The translations under genes were made by a program, and so were the position numbers. DNA of 64,000 bases from Sphagnum compactum (Eukaryota; Bryophyta; Sphagnopsida; Sphagnales): positions 2,153,487 through 2,217,486 of the forward strand of contig OZ234499.1 of the NCBI GenBank assembly GCA_965153455.1, in the 5' to 3' direction. The stretch's first letter is position 1. Every line of letters starts with the position of its first letter. Positions 1 through 11,779 of the stretch are shown piece after piece. Below the pieces are notes generated by a model. It had not been told where the DNA came from. It was given only the letters and a program-made list of their open reading frames with translations, and did no database searches.

Positions 1-194
1 ACAGGCTTGGACCAACCCTATCTCAACCTTACTCTAGAGCCCTAACGTTGCATCAAGTACAAGGGAGAAAATTATATGTGCAAGAACTTCACAATTTCTG
101 ATTGCTTATGAGATCAAAGGAGATGTACAAGCTACAATTACAGATTATAAGTGCTAGCTCAAAGGGGGGGAAGAAGGAAATACATTAGGCTGAC

Positions 195-1731
195 AAGTTG
201 TTGCTTTGAAACAGCTTCAGGTTTGTCAATCTTGTTCCCAAGCACTAACAATGGAATGCCATCAAGAGATGGCTTGCTCAAGAGATCATGCAACTCATTT
301 TTCGAAATCAGGATATTGTCCCTGTCTGCAGCATCCACCACATACCTGCCAATGCAAATACAAGCATGACCCACCATTCACAAACTTGGTTCACATCCTT
401 AACTACTTACTTGAGCAGAACTAGTCCAAGTTCCTTCCCCTAAGAGCTTGTCCTGTGAAAGATCCTAGAAGATTCATTTCAGCTGGTACAAATTACTACC
501 CCAATTTCAGGATTATGATTCTGGGATTACTGCCTTCAAATCCATCAAAGAGTACCAATTGCTTTAACAAGTGGCCATGGAGTACCTACACAATGGCAGA
601 GACACCACGACAATAGCGTTCCCACATAGTACGGAACCGTGGTTGGCCACCCAAATCCCACAGCTTTATTGTTACATTCCCTTTTGATACCTTACGCATA
701 TTGAAGCCCACCTGCACTCACACAATCACCTCTGTTTTTTCAAACCTCGTTCACCTCCTCAAGTTTCAAATCTTAGCCACTTCTGAAAGTCCAAGATTGA
801 AGATGCTGATGGTTAAAATACAAATGAGGGAGACAGAAACATGCAAAAATGAAAAAGCAGCAATTCCATCCAACAACAGATCCTGAAGGGCACTTACAGT
901 GGGAATCATGTCTTCAGTGTAACCACCAGTCTGGAACCCAAGCACCACAGTTTACAAACAGAGCATTAGTGATGATGATGATGCCATCAGGAAAATGCTT
1001 TCAAAGAATCTGCCAGGTGCAATCCCTCCCTCAGTTTGTGATGATGACCACATTCCTGCAACCCTCTCACTAAGAGCTAGGGTTTGGTGCTGCTGTGCCA
1101 AACTGCAAGAATTTTCATGAGAGACCTTTCACTCGTTGAAAAGGGCTAGAGGAGCACATCTGGATCTCACATGTCACAATCCCGAAACACTGGCAAATGT
1201 TTGCGAGAGTGTTTCTGGAGATGAATGGGGATCAGGAACCACCGCTGCATCCCTCAATTGTCAAGAAATGAAGAAGCATACATGACTAGTGGATTAGAAA
1301 GATAGCCAGAGAGACAGACTGACTGACATCCATACATACAGACATACAGATAGAGAGGGAGAGCTGGCAGAAAGGCAGACCGTGATGACATTGACGAGTG
1401 AAGTCTTGCCGGCGTTCTGCAGACCTATGAGTGAGAGCTCCATTTCCTGCTTGAAAAACAGGCTGCCAATGCCCCCCCCACCACCACCACCACCACCATC
1501 CATCCATCCATCACACGAAACACACAAACACAGCAAATGAAATCCGGATCAAAAGAAAATTTCTTCTCACAGAGCCGATGCCGATGCTCTTGAAACAAAC
1601 AAGAAAGAAAAAACCCTAATATCCGATCATCATAATCACCATCAAGCTAACAACAAAATCCACAAACACCGAGAGAACGAAAGTGATATGTACCTCCGAA
1701 GCCAATTGAGAAACGCTTCCCATATCCCCAT
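195..1731 (-). CDS. ARL8: ARL8-type small GTPase, 5' five exons (gene runs off the left edge)
   Basis: Arf-like 8 GTPase: a membrane-associated molecular switch that acts in lysosomal/vacuolar traffic; plant ARL8 is also known as a host factor for tobamovirus RNA replication. Exons on the minus strand: 1731-1694, 1462-1381, 930-898, 711-590, 345-195; all junctions are GT-AG and phases agree, giving 142 codons. Seen: N-terminal amphipathic start [13 protein letters not shown]-loop GLQNAGKT, switch region [31 protein letters not shown] (switch II) and guanine-specificity motif NKID. The family is about 184 residues, so about 42 C-terminal residues (usually including the SCK motif) must lie beyond base 1. 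The start ATG at 1731 is chosen because it opens directly on the conserved helix. The first intron (1463-1693) contains a CATC/CCA simple repeat. Identity is close to certain; whether the gene is functional depends on the missing end. Confidence 0.93.
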
Positions 1732-2080
1732 CTTGCTCCACTTCCCCCCAGCATGCACAAGGCGTGTTCCCAAATCCTCTTGTTCAGGATTCTCTGAACT
1801 CGCAAACCCTTCTCCACTCCACCTCGATCCAGCGACACTTTCGCCTCCCCCCAAAAAAAAAATAGAAAAGAAAATTATGACAACAGTAAGCTGCGCGACA
1901 AGAGAAGAAGAAATCGCTGCAGCACACTAAATTTTTTTAAAAAAAAATCAGGAAAAAAAAAAAAAAAACGAAGCCTGGTAGAGCGCGAAAGCGAAGAACA
2001 ACAACACAAACGAAGACTCGGTCTTTGTCGCAGGCGTCCGCGACAACCCACGACGCGTCGTCGGAGCGCACGCACTAAAC
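1732..2080 (-). promoter_or_regulatory. ARL8 5' leader and promoter region
   Basis: The sequence upstream of the ARL8 start has A-rich runs (T-rich on the coding strand) near 1852-1880 and 1933-1967, followed by a short CG-richer block at 1980-2080 that contrasts with the AT-rich spacer beyond it. This is what a plant leader and core promoter often look like, but I see no convincing TATA box, so the extent is inferred. Confidence 0.35.
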
Positions 2081-2131
2081 AGGGGGAGATGGGGTTTGCA
2101 TGGGAACCAGGAAGTGTTCCCCAGGGAATAA

Positions 2132-2300
2132 TGTTCCATGAAGTTCCCAAAAATTTTGAACTCACATTTCACAACAACATTGCCTGGGGAACATCGATGG
2201 GAACTAGCAACAATACTTAAAAATAGGAAATGTTCCATGAACAAAGTTTTCGGAAAAAATTGAACTCACATTTCACAATAACTTCACCTTGTGAACATTC
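2132..2300. repeat. Imperfect direct duplication, about 98-bp period
   Basis: The string GTTCCATGAA followed by TTGAACTCACATTTCACAA occurs at 2132-2173 and again at 2231-2274, with related flanks (GGGGAACAT and GTGAACATT). This is two diverged copies of one unit; I do not recognise the family. Confidence 0.6.
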
Positions 2301-2445
2301 CTCAAAAATGTGAGACCCAATGAAAATAATATAGTTCCCCAAGTGCTCTCTCTCCATTTGAACAAAACAAAGCCAAGTCAATTGCTACCCATTTGGATGA
2401 CGTATTCCAAAATTTGGGTCCCATGAACTTTTTCATCTTAGTGTG

Positions 2446-2545
2446 GGATCCTATATATAAAAGCTAACATGGTGTCGGTGTGTCACAAGACGTTCTGCGT
2501 TTTAACATTACGCTGGAACCATGTTAATTTTTATATATAGGATTG
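2446..2545. repeat. Short fold-back element (inverted repeat, 28-bp arms)
   Basis: The left arm 2446-2473 (GGATCCTATATATAAAAGCT then AACATGGT) is the near-perfect reverse complement of 2518-2545, with about 4 mismatches. The 44-bp centre is CG-richer than its surroundings. The structure fits a tiny MITE-like or solo terminal-repeat pair; no clear target-site duplication was seen. Confidence 0.55.
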
Positions 2546-2549
2546 CCAT

Positions 2550-4420
2550 GATGTTGGGGGGGGGGGCCAGCACGGGCGGATTTAATTTGATTTTGGAAAA
2601 AATTGGATGCTTAGTGACAATTTTTTTTCTTTTTTTAAAAAATATTGTTAATGTGACAATTTTTTGACATCCTTTTTTTTGTGGGAAAAAAACATATCTA
2701 AAACTGAAAAAGACAATTTTTCAAGTCTTTTCTCCTTTTTTTTGTGTGTGCAAAATAACAAAATTTGCCACAAAAAAAAGTAAGATTTTTGTGCTTAGCT
2801 TGGTTGGGCATCAAGGTGCCTAATAATAATATAAAAATTTGGGACATTTATGTTTGACAGTCAAAATAATATTATTTTACAATTCAACATTTTAATAATA
2901 GAGTTATAATTATACGTCTTGAAAGATTTTGGTTTCTTTTAGAGGGATTTTTTGAAGATTAGGTATATTTTTTGCTATGGTGAAATAGATTTGAGTTTTC
3001 ATAATTCTTCTTCTTTTGCCTTAAGATACTTTTAAATGTAAATGGAAAGACCACCATGTGACACCATGAAAAATGCGAAGGACGGGGGAGGGGTTGACAG
3101 GGTAAAGAATCAGAGTGGGCAATGGGAAGGACCGGGCGGGAGGGAGCTCGACAGGTGCATTATGCACCGGATTCACACTAGTTGGGTGTAATTGTTAGTT
3201 GGGAGGGTTGAGTTTGAACCCTTAACCACTTGGCTAATTGAGGACAATTATTTTGTTTTGTTGGATTGGAAGGCCCTCATCACTTGGGCATATTTATCAA
3301 CCCACAAAAGTTTCACACCATTTGATTGTAAATATTTTATCCAAAAAAAATATATCGAGAAGGTCAATTTATTATTATTACTAGGCGTGCTCTTAGTTCT
3401 ATTACGAAAGGAGAGACTAATAAGTTAGTGAGGTCATGCTTTAAGAGCAACTCAAGAAATGCACTCTACTTTAGTACCTTGGCCCCTTCAACACATGTTC
3501 ATCAAATACTTAATTAATTAATTAATTTTGAGGAGTCCATTTCAACAAATGATAATATTCTTAAATATTCCATAAATTTTCTTTATTTTCCTTCCCAAAA
3601 GAATTTCAAAATGAAATATATATATTTAAGAAATTTCAACATTTCTGAAAATAGTATGACTAGTGTTAAACTTGCCCAAGTACTACATTGTTGGTGGCAA
3701 ATACCAATTAATTATCAGACCCAAAGTTAGTGTCAATTGTTCACCCCTTCCCCCACCAATAAACAATAAATACAAAAAATATATACAATGAGGGAGAATA
3801 TAAATGTCCCAAGTAGCATTTTATTTTACTCTCACAAACAAGATCTTTTTATTCACTATTATTCACTAGTGAGCTTATTCAAGTAAAGTTGACCTCAAAT
3901 TCATCATGGTAACCTAACCTAGGGAAGAAAAAAAAAAGGTAATTGGGTAGGTAGGTAAGTATGTATATCATAACATATACATACTAGATAGGTAGGTACA
4001 TACAATACTAGATTGATACTAGATAAGTAGATGTATGTAGGATGGGTAGTTAACTATTTGGTTGCATAAGAAAATTGGGTTAGAGAGAGTGACAAACAAT
4101 AGTAATGGAATGGAAGAAGATGTGTCAAATTTTGTGTTTGTCATGGGTAGGTTTTTCAATGGCATTTTTTTCGATGAAAAGAAAAAGCAAGAGTAGTCAT
4201 ACAATTGGGGGAAATTCTCAGAGAGTATATGAGCAACTATTGGTGGAGAGATTATTGCCTTACTAGGTACTCATAAGTGCAAAGGAGGAAAAAGGAAAAA
4301 AAAGAGAAAAACTCAATTGCAAATAGTGTTTGAGAAAAGCTCTCATTCATTCATGTACTTATAAACCCACTTACTTAATTGTGAAGATCTAAAGTATGCG
4401 AGTATTACACAAACAAGATC
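2550..4420. other. AT-rich spacer without a recognised gene
   Basis: I find no convincing coding exon. It holds homopolymer A/T runs, a (TTAA)n patch near 3510-3527 and a TAGG/TAGA-type simple repeat at 3945-4040. This is the region between the ARL8 promoter and the 3' end of the DnaJ gene. Confidence 0.5.
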
Positions 4421-4422
4421 TT

Positions 4423-6003
4423 CTATGTGAGGAATTTTTTCAGGCCTGCTTTTTGATCATTAGTTAACTGGGTTGGGAATTTGATGTCAAACTTGATGCA
4501 GAGGTTGCCTCTTCTTCCTGGCTCCCTTGCAACTGGCATACCTTCCCTGGGGACAACTTTTTCGTACCCGGGTTGGAGTATGTCAGGACAAGGAATGCTC
4601 AAAGTCCTTCCATCAAGAGTCTGGATGGTTACTGTAAAGCCTGTGAGCGCTTCGAGAAGGGAGACTTTGTGTGTCACAATAAGATCATTCCCATCACGTT
4701 TAAATAAGTTGTCTGGTCGCTCATCCACAACAAACACTAGATCTGCTGCCACCACACCTGGTTGCCCATTCCCTTTCTCTGGGAAGGTAATTCTGGTTCC
4801 TTTCTTCCACCCGGGCTTCACCTCTATCATTAGTACCTCATCTACTTGTGTTGTCTTGCTGCACAAATGAAAACAACAAAAGAGAAAGTGTAACAAAGTC
4901 ATCTAAGTTGTGGAACCAACAGTCGTCCATTTGCACAAAAAGAGAGGAAAAGCAAAAGCAGAAGCAGCAACAGAAGATAAGTTCAATTCCACAAGATGCT
5001 CTAAAAGCCACAGGAAGTTTGTCATCCATAGTCCTCCATACCCAACACTGAAACATCAGTTTGAAGACATTTTCGAAAATTTGCTGATGAGGTACACATT
5101 GATCTACATTGCATGCTAAGTCTAGAATCAGAAGTTTGTATGCAAACAAAAACGATGTTTTCAGCTTACTGGAGATGCATGTGGAGATAGCTTCAGCTTC
5201 AATTCAGGTAGGGGCGGGGGGGAAAGGGCAAGAAAACAAAGAGGAAGAAGTGGATAATCACCCGCTTGCATCAGCCAGATTTCTTGAGATCCTCATCTTT
5301 CTTGTAGAACCCCTATAAAGCTCCTGAAGTGTGCATTGCAGCTTGCTTTCAACAATGGCAGCTTTGCGAGGACCATCAGATGATCTGTGTGAGCCACGAC
5401 ATGAATGAAATGTAGTTTCAGTACCACCAAAGCCTCCAAACATGCCATCACCAAAAGCGCGGTGTCTGCCACTGGAGCTCCCAATCCCTCCAAAACCCGC
5501 AAATGGACTTGACCCACCGAAAAACTCAGCAAATATATCCTCTGCATTCCGAGGGTTGAATGCAAATGAGCTTGTGGAGGATCCACCATTGGAAAAGCTT
5601 TGGGATCCACCTGGACTCGGTTGCGGAACACCTCCCTTCAAACCTTCTTCCCCATACTTGTCATATACAACACGCTTCTGAGGATCACTCAATACCTGCA
5701 GCCCCAAAGAGCTTGAATTTTGATTGTGCAACATTCTTGTGTCCTTGAGAATGTGCCCAAAATACATACATCACAGCACATTTCACCACAATTCTGATGC
5801 AAAAGGAACAAAGAAAAAGGATAATAGCCAAATCAGACCTCATAAGCTTCAGCAATCTCCTTGAATTTGGCTTCTGCTGTTTTCTTGTTATTGGGGTTCT
5901 TATCAGGGTGCCATTTCATTGCTAACTTGCGGTAAGCCTTTTTGAGATCATCTTCAGAAGCCCCCTTGCCAACCTTGAGAACATAGTAGTAATCCGCACC
6001 CAT
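4423..6003 (-). CDS. Type II DnaJ (Hsp40/DNAJB-like) co-chaperone
   Basis: J-domain co-chaperone that delivers clients to cytosolic Hsp70 and stimulates its ATPase. Three minus-strand exons, 6003-5839, 5695-5262 and 4858-4423, with GT-AG junctions and matching phases give 344 residues, the normal size for plant DNAJB proteins. Seen: J domain at residues 1-65 starting MGADYY with the Hsp70-activating HPD at 32-34, then the [17 protein letters not shown] segment, a Gly/Phe/Ser-rich linker with [20 protein letters not shown], and two C-terminal substrate-binding domains ([63 protein letters not shown]). There are no CxxCxGxG zinc repeats, which makes it type II. The start ATG at 6003 matches the conserved family start. 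Stop TAG at 4423-4425. High certainty. Confidence 0.95.
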
Positions 6004-7347
6004 TCCCAGGGTCAAAAGTTAAGTTCAATCAGGGTTTTCATTATTACTAGAGCTTCTGCATCCAAGTTGCAATGGATCATCACCAGTGTAGTATATATGC
6101 TATGCATTTGACCCACAAAGTTTCAGGTTGATGTGGTAGTATATAACGTGTCTTTTCTTAGGGTTGAAAAATGCATGGGCGTCACAAGTGCATTGTTATG
6201 TAATGCAGATCACAAGCTCCAAATTACAGATACTTGCAACTGACTGTGGCTTGCTTGCTGTCATTGTCACCAGCATCAAGCAATTATTGATTTTAGCGTG
6301 ATTTCAATCCACAGCTTATAAAATCACTGATGAAAACTGCAAACTCCACAAATACCCAAAAACTGATATGGAAGAAACCCTAACTGTAAAAGGGCAAGCA
6401 CATCAATGCCAAAGTCTGACATCTAACTCAGACATGTAATGCACACAAAAAGCACATGGCCCTTGCTGCACACACACCACATCATAGAACAGCAGAAATG
6501 CAAGAGAAGAATGCATTGATGAGCAAGAGCAAAATGTGCCCATAAGCCACATCTTCAGGTGCCATGGCTGGCAAAGGAATCAATTGAAAATAATTTTCGA
6601 AACACCCAACATAGTAACTTTGGCTTTAAAATCAGCACCATAGTGACAGTGATATCTACAAAGATTCAATATAGAAAGTACAATCGTGAAACATATATGT
6701 TCAAGAAATTATTACAGGTCGGTTGCATAAAAAAGCATCTTATATGGACCTAGACAAAAATTGTGAAACCACGAGCTTCAGACAAAAAGTACCGTAGTGC
6801 TCATCACGTTACAACAAATGAAGTCTGAAATCACACGTAAAATTTGTGTGTTCAGGGTGGGGAACCTTAATGAAGTGTTTCCATGATCATGATTTCAAAT
6901 TTGCTCTAATAAAATTGTGGCATGGGAAATTTTTCCCTGGAGTCTAGAGTTCTCTGGTTGCAAATAACCAAGAACTCATGAAGTTTACCCCCAAAAAAAA
7001 CTTGTTGCAACAACCCTATTTCTTCTCACCCATCACTAGATTGCACAGAGACAGAGAGCTAGGGCACAAGGGGGGGAAGAAGGCGTGTGCTGGGTTGACA
7101 CAACTCTTGGGCTGTTGAGTCGCTCCAGATGAGCAAGCAACAGGCCTCCTGGAAACAAGAGGAGTGTGTAACCGCATCTCTTTAGAACCGCATCATGAGC
7201 TGCAACCGTTCATGAGCTGCTTGCCGCTTGCAAACCCTAAACCCTAAAAAGAAAACAACTCCTGCTGCATCATCACCAGGCCTACTAGACTCCCCCAAGA
7301 ATCGATTTTCGGAAAAATCGGTCTTCACAATTTCTTGCTCACTACTG

Positions 7348-7408
<61 letters not shown>

Positions 7409-7640
7409 TCCTCCTCGCCCAAAAGCAAGCACTCCCTCTGCAAGCAATCATTCATGATTCCGTCCTGCTCCACATGACCCACAAGATTCAAATCTTTGAT
7501 TCTAGACTCCTGGGAATCTTTGACCCACACCATCCATCGGTCGATCGGTGCGTCTCGAGAGTGCATTCTTCGGATTTTCCAACCGTCAGTCTCCTCGAGT
7601 CTCTTCGCATGCGCAGCAGATCTCAAGCGTAAAAGATGGC
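6004..7640 (-). promoter_or_regulatory. Upstream region of the DnaJ gene, with microsatellites
   Basis: No coding exon is recognised. The distal part (about 7220-7640) is CG-richer and carries a compound microsatellite at 7350-7404, which reads (TG)n then (AG)n on the gene strand, plus two CCCTAAA telo-box motifs at 7231-7246. GA/TG-rich leaders and telo-boxes are common in plant promoters, so a leader with a spliced 5' intron is possible, but the transcription start is not determinable here. Confidence 0.35.
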
Positions 7641-7698
7641 CACCCTAAACCAAACCAGCTTGGGCTGGATGGTACCTAACCAGGGTTGGTAACCGGGA

Positions 7699-7729
7699 GT
7701 GGGGGGGGGGGGGGGGGGAGGGGGGGGGG
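7699..7729 (+). repeat. Long guanine homopolymer tract
   Basis: An almost uninterrupted G run of about 30 bases broken by a single A (7699-7729). It could form a quadruplex, or could be partly an assembly or sequencing artefact. Confidence 0.8.
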
Positions 7730-7911
7730 CAAGATCTCAAGAGTAAGTAAAAGATGGCGGTCCTTAACCAAACCAGAAGCTGGGTGGTGACCAGGATTAG
7801 TAACCGGGGTTCATGGCCCATGTGCGATATGTTTGCCCGGTCTGCCCGGTCTGAAAAGTCACTATGGGAGGTGAATTAAAAGTGAACCCTACTTCTTACC
7901 CTGAAAATAAT

Positions 7912-7972
7912 GGGGTGTGTGTGTGTGTGTGTGTGTTTAGGGTTTTGGCCCTAAACCCTAAACCCTAAACCA
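7912..7972. repeat. (GT)n microsatellite followed by head-to-head telomere-like motif
   Basis: A GTGTGTGT run at 7914-7936 is followed by TTTAGGGTTTTGGCCCTAAA and further CCCTAAA copies to 7970. TTTAGGG and CCCTAAA units therefore face each other across a short centre. Confidence 0.75.
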
Positions 7973-8640
7973 CCCCCAAAAAAAAAATCATTGACAATGA
8001 CATACACATCATTTTAGGGTTTTGGCATCACTACTCTTTTCTTAATAGCAAGTGCACACCCATGACCATATAACTAAATGGTCTAAGAAATAGGTCTTAA
8101 TATATGTCATTTGGGGTTGAATCATTGACTAATGTTGAGAGACAAATTGATGGTATTTTGCAACTTGTATTTTCAACTTTGCATTAAGCTTCCCTTGATG
8201 GTGGTGGGCATTGGATGCAGAGAAATTTTTTTGTCCATGTATGTTTCAAGAACACCTCATTCCCATGAAGAGAGCTTCCAACCTGTGTATAAAGAAGATC
8301 GAATTTGGTACTTTAAATTGTCATGTGTGTGATGTGTAATTATTCTCCATAGAGAGAGAGAGAGAGAGAGGTGAAGTCATTTGAATATATTACGAATATT
8401 AAGTGATGAAGATTAAACGAATTTTATAGCTCTCTTCGAGAATGCATTTTAATGGCCCACAATTTGTATTGATCATACTTTCTATGAGTGTGGGGGTCAA
8501 GGAACATCAACATTTTTAGGGTAGAGCATCATCAAACATATACCTATCATTGAAAACTTTCTCATATTCTCCTCATTCATAAATCCTAAACCCTAAACCC
8601 CTGAACGAAACGTCCAGAGGGTGGGCCCCACCTTCCGCCT

Positions 8641-8714
8641 GACACGTGGGGATATGACACGTCTCCAGTAGACGTGGCAATCATCTGGCTAGCCGATGGC
8701 CTACATCCACGTGG
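8641..8714 (+). promoter_or_regulatory. Cluster of four ACGT-core (ABRE/G-box) elements
   Basis: ACGT cores occur at 8644 (ACACGTGG), 8659 (GACACGTC), 8672 (GACGTGGC, the classic ABRE) and 8709 (CCACGTGG, palindromic G-box), four in about 70 bp. Such clusters bind bZIP factors of the ABF/AREB class and mark ABA- or desiccation-induced promoters. They sit about 115-185 bp upstream of a TATA box and about 200-270 bp upstream of the next ATG. Confidence 0.7.
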
Positions 8715-8827
8715 TTCGCCTTCCTGCTGACTTCTCGCAAGCCGCTGTTGTTTCTGTTATTATTGTTGCAGAATTGTTGTAGAATTTGTCGTAGAATTTG
8801 TGTCGTCGTTGTGTAGAAATTTTGTTG

Positions 8828-8834
8828 TATAAAA
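8828..8834 (+). promoter_or_regulatory. Probable TATA box
   Basis: TATAAAA lies 79 bp upstream of the ATG at 8913 and downstream of the ABRE cluster. A start site about 30 bp further on would give a leader of roughly 50 bases. Confidence 0.5.
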
Positions 8835-8912
8835 TCTTTGGTTCGATTGTTTTTGTCTCTGTGTTTTTGGATTAATCTGTTTGGTGGGTGTTGGTGCAGG
8901 ACGCTGGCAGTA

Positions 8913-9957
8913 ATGGGGTATGAGAAGTCGGGGATCACCAGGGCGGACGTGAAGAGGTATGTGATCTGCTTTTGTCAACCTTTTCAATGCCTTGTCAAGT
9001 GGTTATGTTTTGGGTGGTGTTGCAATGGATGATTGCACATGGTGGTGGTGGTCATGAGACCTATGCTTGAGCTACACTTTGTTTTGTTTGAAAATTTTGA
9101 GTGAATCCCTTTTCTGTTGAGCCATTTTATGTTCCTCACAGCAGTGGTTTTTTTTTGTATTGTGGAATTTGAGGAGAGCTGAACCCCTTGCCTTAAACAG
9201 CCTTAAACCCGAAAACCCTAAACCCGAAAACCCTCGGTCACAACTTTTGCATTTTAGAGGAGCTTAGATAGAATCCTTGATTTGGTCTTTGCATATATCG
9301 TGGTAAGAATTTTGTGGGTTTGAAGGAATCACTCTCCGGGTTTTTCTTTTTTTCATGGAATTTGTTGTTCAATCTTTCAACTTTTGACAGTTTAGGGTTC
9401 AGAATTTAGGCATCTTTTGGTAATATAATTGCTGCTTGATTCGTATTTCTTATTTTATTTTTGGTTACAGTTTTGCGATGTCTTCTCCCAACTCTAGCAC
9501 CGACACACAAATTCACAGCTCTGACATCAGTGCTGGCATTGAGACAGGCTCTACAGTGGGGAGTGATCTGACCACCAATGCAACATCACGGATGCATTCT
9601 TCTTCTTCTTCTTCTTCTTCTTCTTCTTCTGCTATAAGTCATGACATCCTTGATATCATCAAGGATGCAGAAGGCAGAGCCATAAACACAACAACAAGTG
9701 CAGAGGAGGATCAGAAAGGACAAGAGAGTCAAGCATCTGGTGGGGGTTGCATCCCTGACCTTAAGCCCACCACCCACAATGCTTATGGACGGGGCATCTA
9801 TGGAACTGATCCTGAAGTTGCAACATCACCCAGGAACCTTGAAAGAGTAACAATCGATTCCCAAAGCACTGAAGGTCTGACCTCAGAGATGCATGATGAT
9901 ACACACAACAAAGATGTGGAGACTACTTCTATGGGCAAACAAGGTCAGACATTGTAG
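8913..9957 (+). CDS. Hydrophilic Ser/Thr-rich protein, probably ABA- or stress-responsive; family unknown
   Basis: Two plus-strand exons, 8913-8956 and 9471-9957, join in phase across a GTATGTG...TTACAG intron to give 176 residues. The product starts MGYEKSGITRADVKSF and is strongly hydrophilic, with no membrane segment or signal peptide. Residues near 53-65 are a Ser homopolymer encoded by a (TCT)n run at 9598-9630. Two loosely similar segments (DLTTNATSRMH and GLTSEMHDD) suggest an old internal duplication. I do not recognise a domain. The composition, small size and ABRE-rich promoter resemble late-embryogenesis or dehydration proteins, but that is inference from context only. The second exon alone could be read from its own ATG at 9478, but the conserved splice phase favours the two-exon model. 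Confidence 0.6.
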
Positions 9958-10680
9958 TTGAATCCTACATCCAGTGATTCACCACCAACAATGGTACCCA
10001 AGATTTTTGCAAAGATTTTCCTCCAGGTTGAGGACATTGTTATATGTTCAACTCAAGGGGCAATGTTTCTCTCCATTTCTCTCCATCTCAAGGACGAAAT
10101 CTTGGTACCTTCTGCACATGAGATCACTGTCTTCTAGGAAATCAATCGATCACCCAACACGATGCACAATGTTGCCTGGTTTGCTGACATCCAAATTTGA
10201 GAAAGACTTTGAAATGAAAGCTCAAGTTGACAAATCCTTTTCATGGGTAATGAATTGTGTTGGGTGTCCATAATTCACCATTGCAAGGAGTTCTTCCTCT
10301 GTGAATGTACCTACCAACTTGGTTTCTGGTGCTGGCAATTGCAGCAGCAGGGGGCAAGCAATCAATCACTCTGTTGTGAATTGTGTTTCTCTTTTGTTTT
10401 TGAGTGTGCAAACTCAGAGTCAAAGGGGTGAGATATATGTCTTATAAAACCAGTGCAACCAGAGGCAATGTTTTCTTCATCTGTTGCAATACATGCCAAA
10501 TTGTAGATACCAGAGGTTTGTGTATGAGGTAATTGTTATTGGAAGGGGGGTTCATGGGCAGTAATTGGGAGGCTGCGGCAACTGGGGCCCAATTACAACC
10601 AGAAAGCCCTGCTCTGCTGTTTCTTTAGTGTATGTTATAGACTGTGTTGGGTGGTTCTTTGAATTTTTAAATGAACTGCT
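9958..10680 (+). other. Probable 3' untranslated region and spacer
   Basis: No coding continuation of the upstream gene is seen after its TAG at 9955-9957. The stretch is of mixed composition with no recognised motif. Confidence 0.35.
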
Positions 10681-10682
10681 GG

Positions 10683-11110
10683 TAGGGTAGAGCGGCCCAT
10701 CACCAATCATTAGCCTATCACCGATCACTTTGGCAGATCTTTCTCAATTCTTCTCCATTTTGAGTGATTTAAAATGTTATAGGAGTGCCTTCTCAAGCTC
10801 TACATATAATGTTGGAAATGCAAAGCCAAAGGAGCAGTAAAGAAAATATGATATTTCAAACTATAAAATGTAGTTTTTTTTTCATTTTTCTTTATTTTGA
10901 CCCTTCCTACTTCATCAGTGCATAACTTTCTCATTTCTTTTCGTTCAAATTGAGTGATTTAAACTACTTTGAAAGTGCCATCTTAAGCTTTACAAATCAT
11001 CTTCTAACTCTAAAGGCAACAGAGTAACATAACTATTTTGAAATCACCATCTTAAGCTTTGCAAATCATCTTCTTCTAACTCTGAAGGCAACAGAATAAT
11101 GTTTGAGGAT
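10683..11110 (+). repeat. Dispersed repeat family, copy 1 (two internal subunits)
   Basis: It starts with TAGAGCGGCCCATCACCAAT and has two diverged subunits (around 10745-10830 and 10925-11020, with a partial third at 11040-11100). These carry the sequence of GAGTGATTTAAA, GTGCC(A/T)TCTTAAGCT and a closing CTAAAGGCAACAGAGTAACA. A relative of this unit recurs at 16,470-17,000. Likely a transposable-element fragment of unknown type. Confidence 0.5.
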
Positions 11111-11779
11111 TTTTTTGAGGGGATTGGAAATAGGCTATGAGCTGTTTGGTCAAGAATTTTCTGTAAAAACAACCTCCCCTACTTGGTGGGGGGGGGGGGC
11201 CGTAACTTCTCACCTTCAGTTCATTTTTGTTGATTTTTAGTGCGATAGATGTGTCAAGAGGAGCGCTCCATTTACTCTTTGGACACCATAAACAATGGGC
11301 CCTCCGACAAAAATGACAAGCAAACCCTGCCTTAAATGATTGCTCGTAGACTGTTTTACCCTACCAGTTCTTTGAAAAACGTTCAAGATCGAAAAACTAC
11401 CAGTTCCAGTTACTTCAAAAACTTAAAAAACCAGCAGGTCTCATGACAGAACTAGATTCCTGGGATTAAGGGATTTTTTCCAAATGCTTTATGTAACCAA
11501 ATGCAATATTATTAGGAAAGAAATTGTCTTATCACCAAATTTCTTCAAGGTTTATCACAAATGCAGAAAGATCAAATATTAAGGGGGAAAAATGTTGTTA
11601 TCACATGACATGCTAGATCCTTTGTCGTATTATTTTTCATTATTCTTTATGTTAGTCACATTCTCATCTAGCTAAAGCTGCTTTTGCCAGTGCCCTGTGA
11701 AAAGACATTGCCATAGAGAAGCAGAACATCAACAAACATTTGTCAAACATTTGTTTCGGAAGTGTGATTTGCAAACAAT

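Noticed and set aside
1286-1536. Minus-strand frames with a Trp/Gly run
   Set aside because: They merge ARL8 exon 2 with intron sequence containing a CCA microsatellite; only 1381-1462 is exon.
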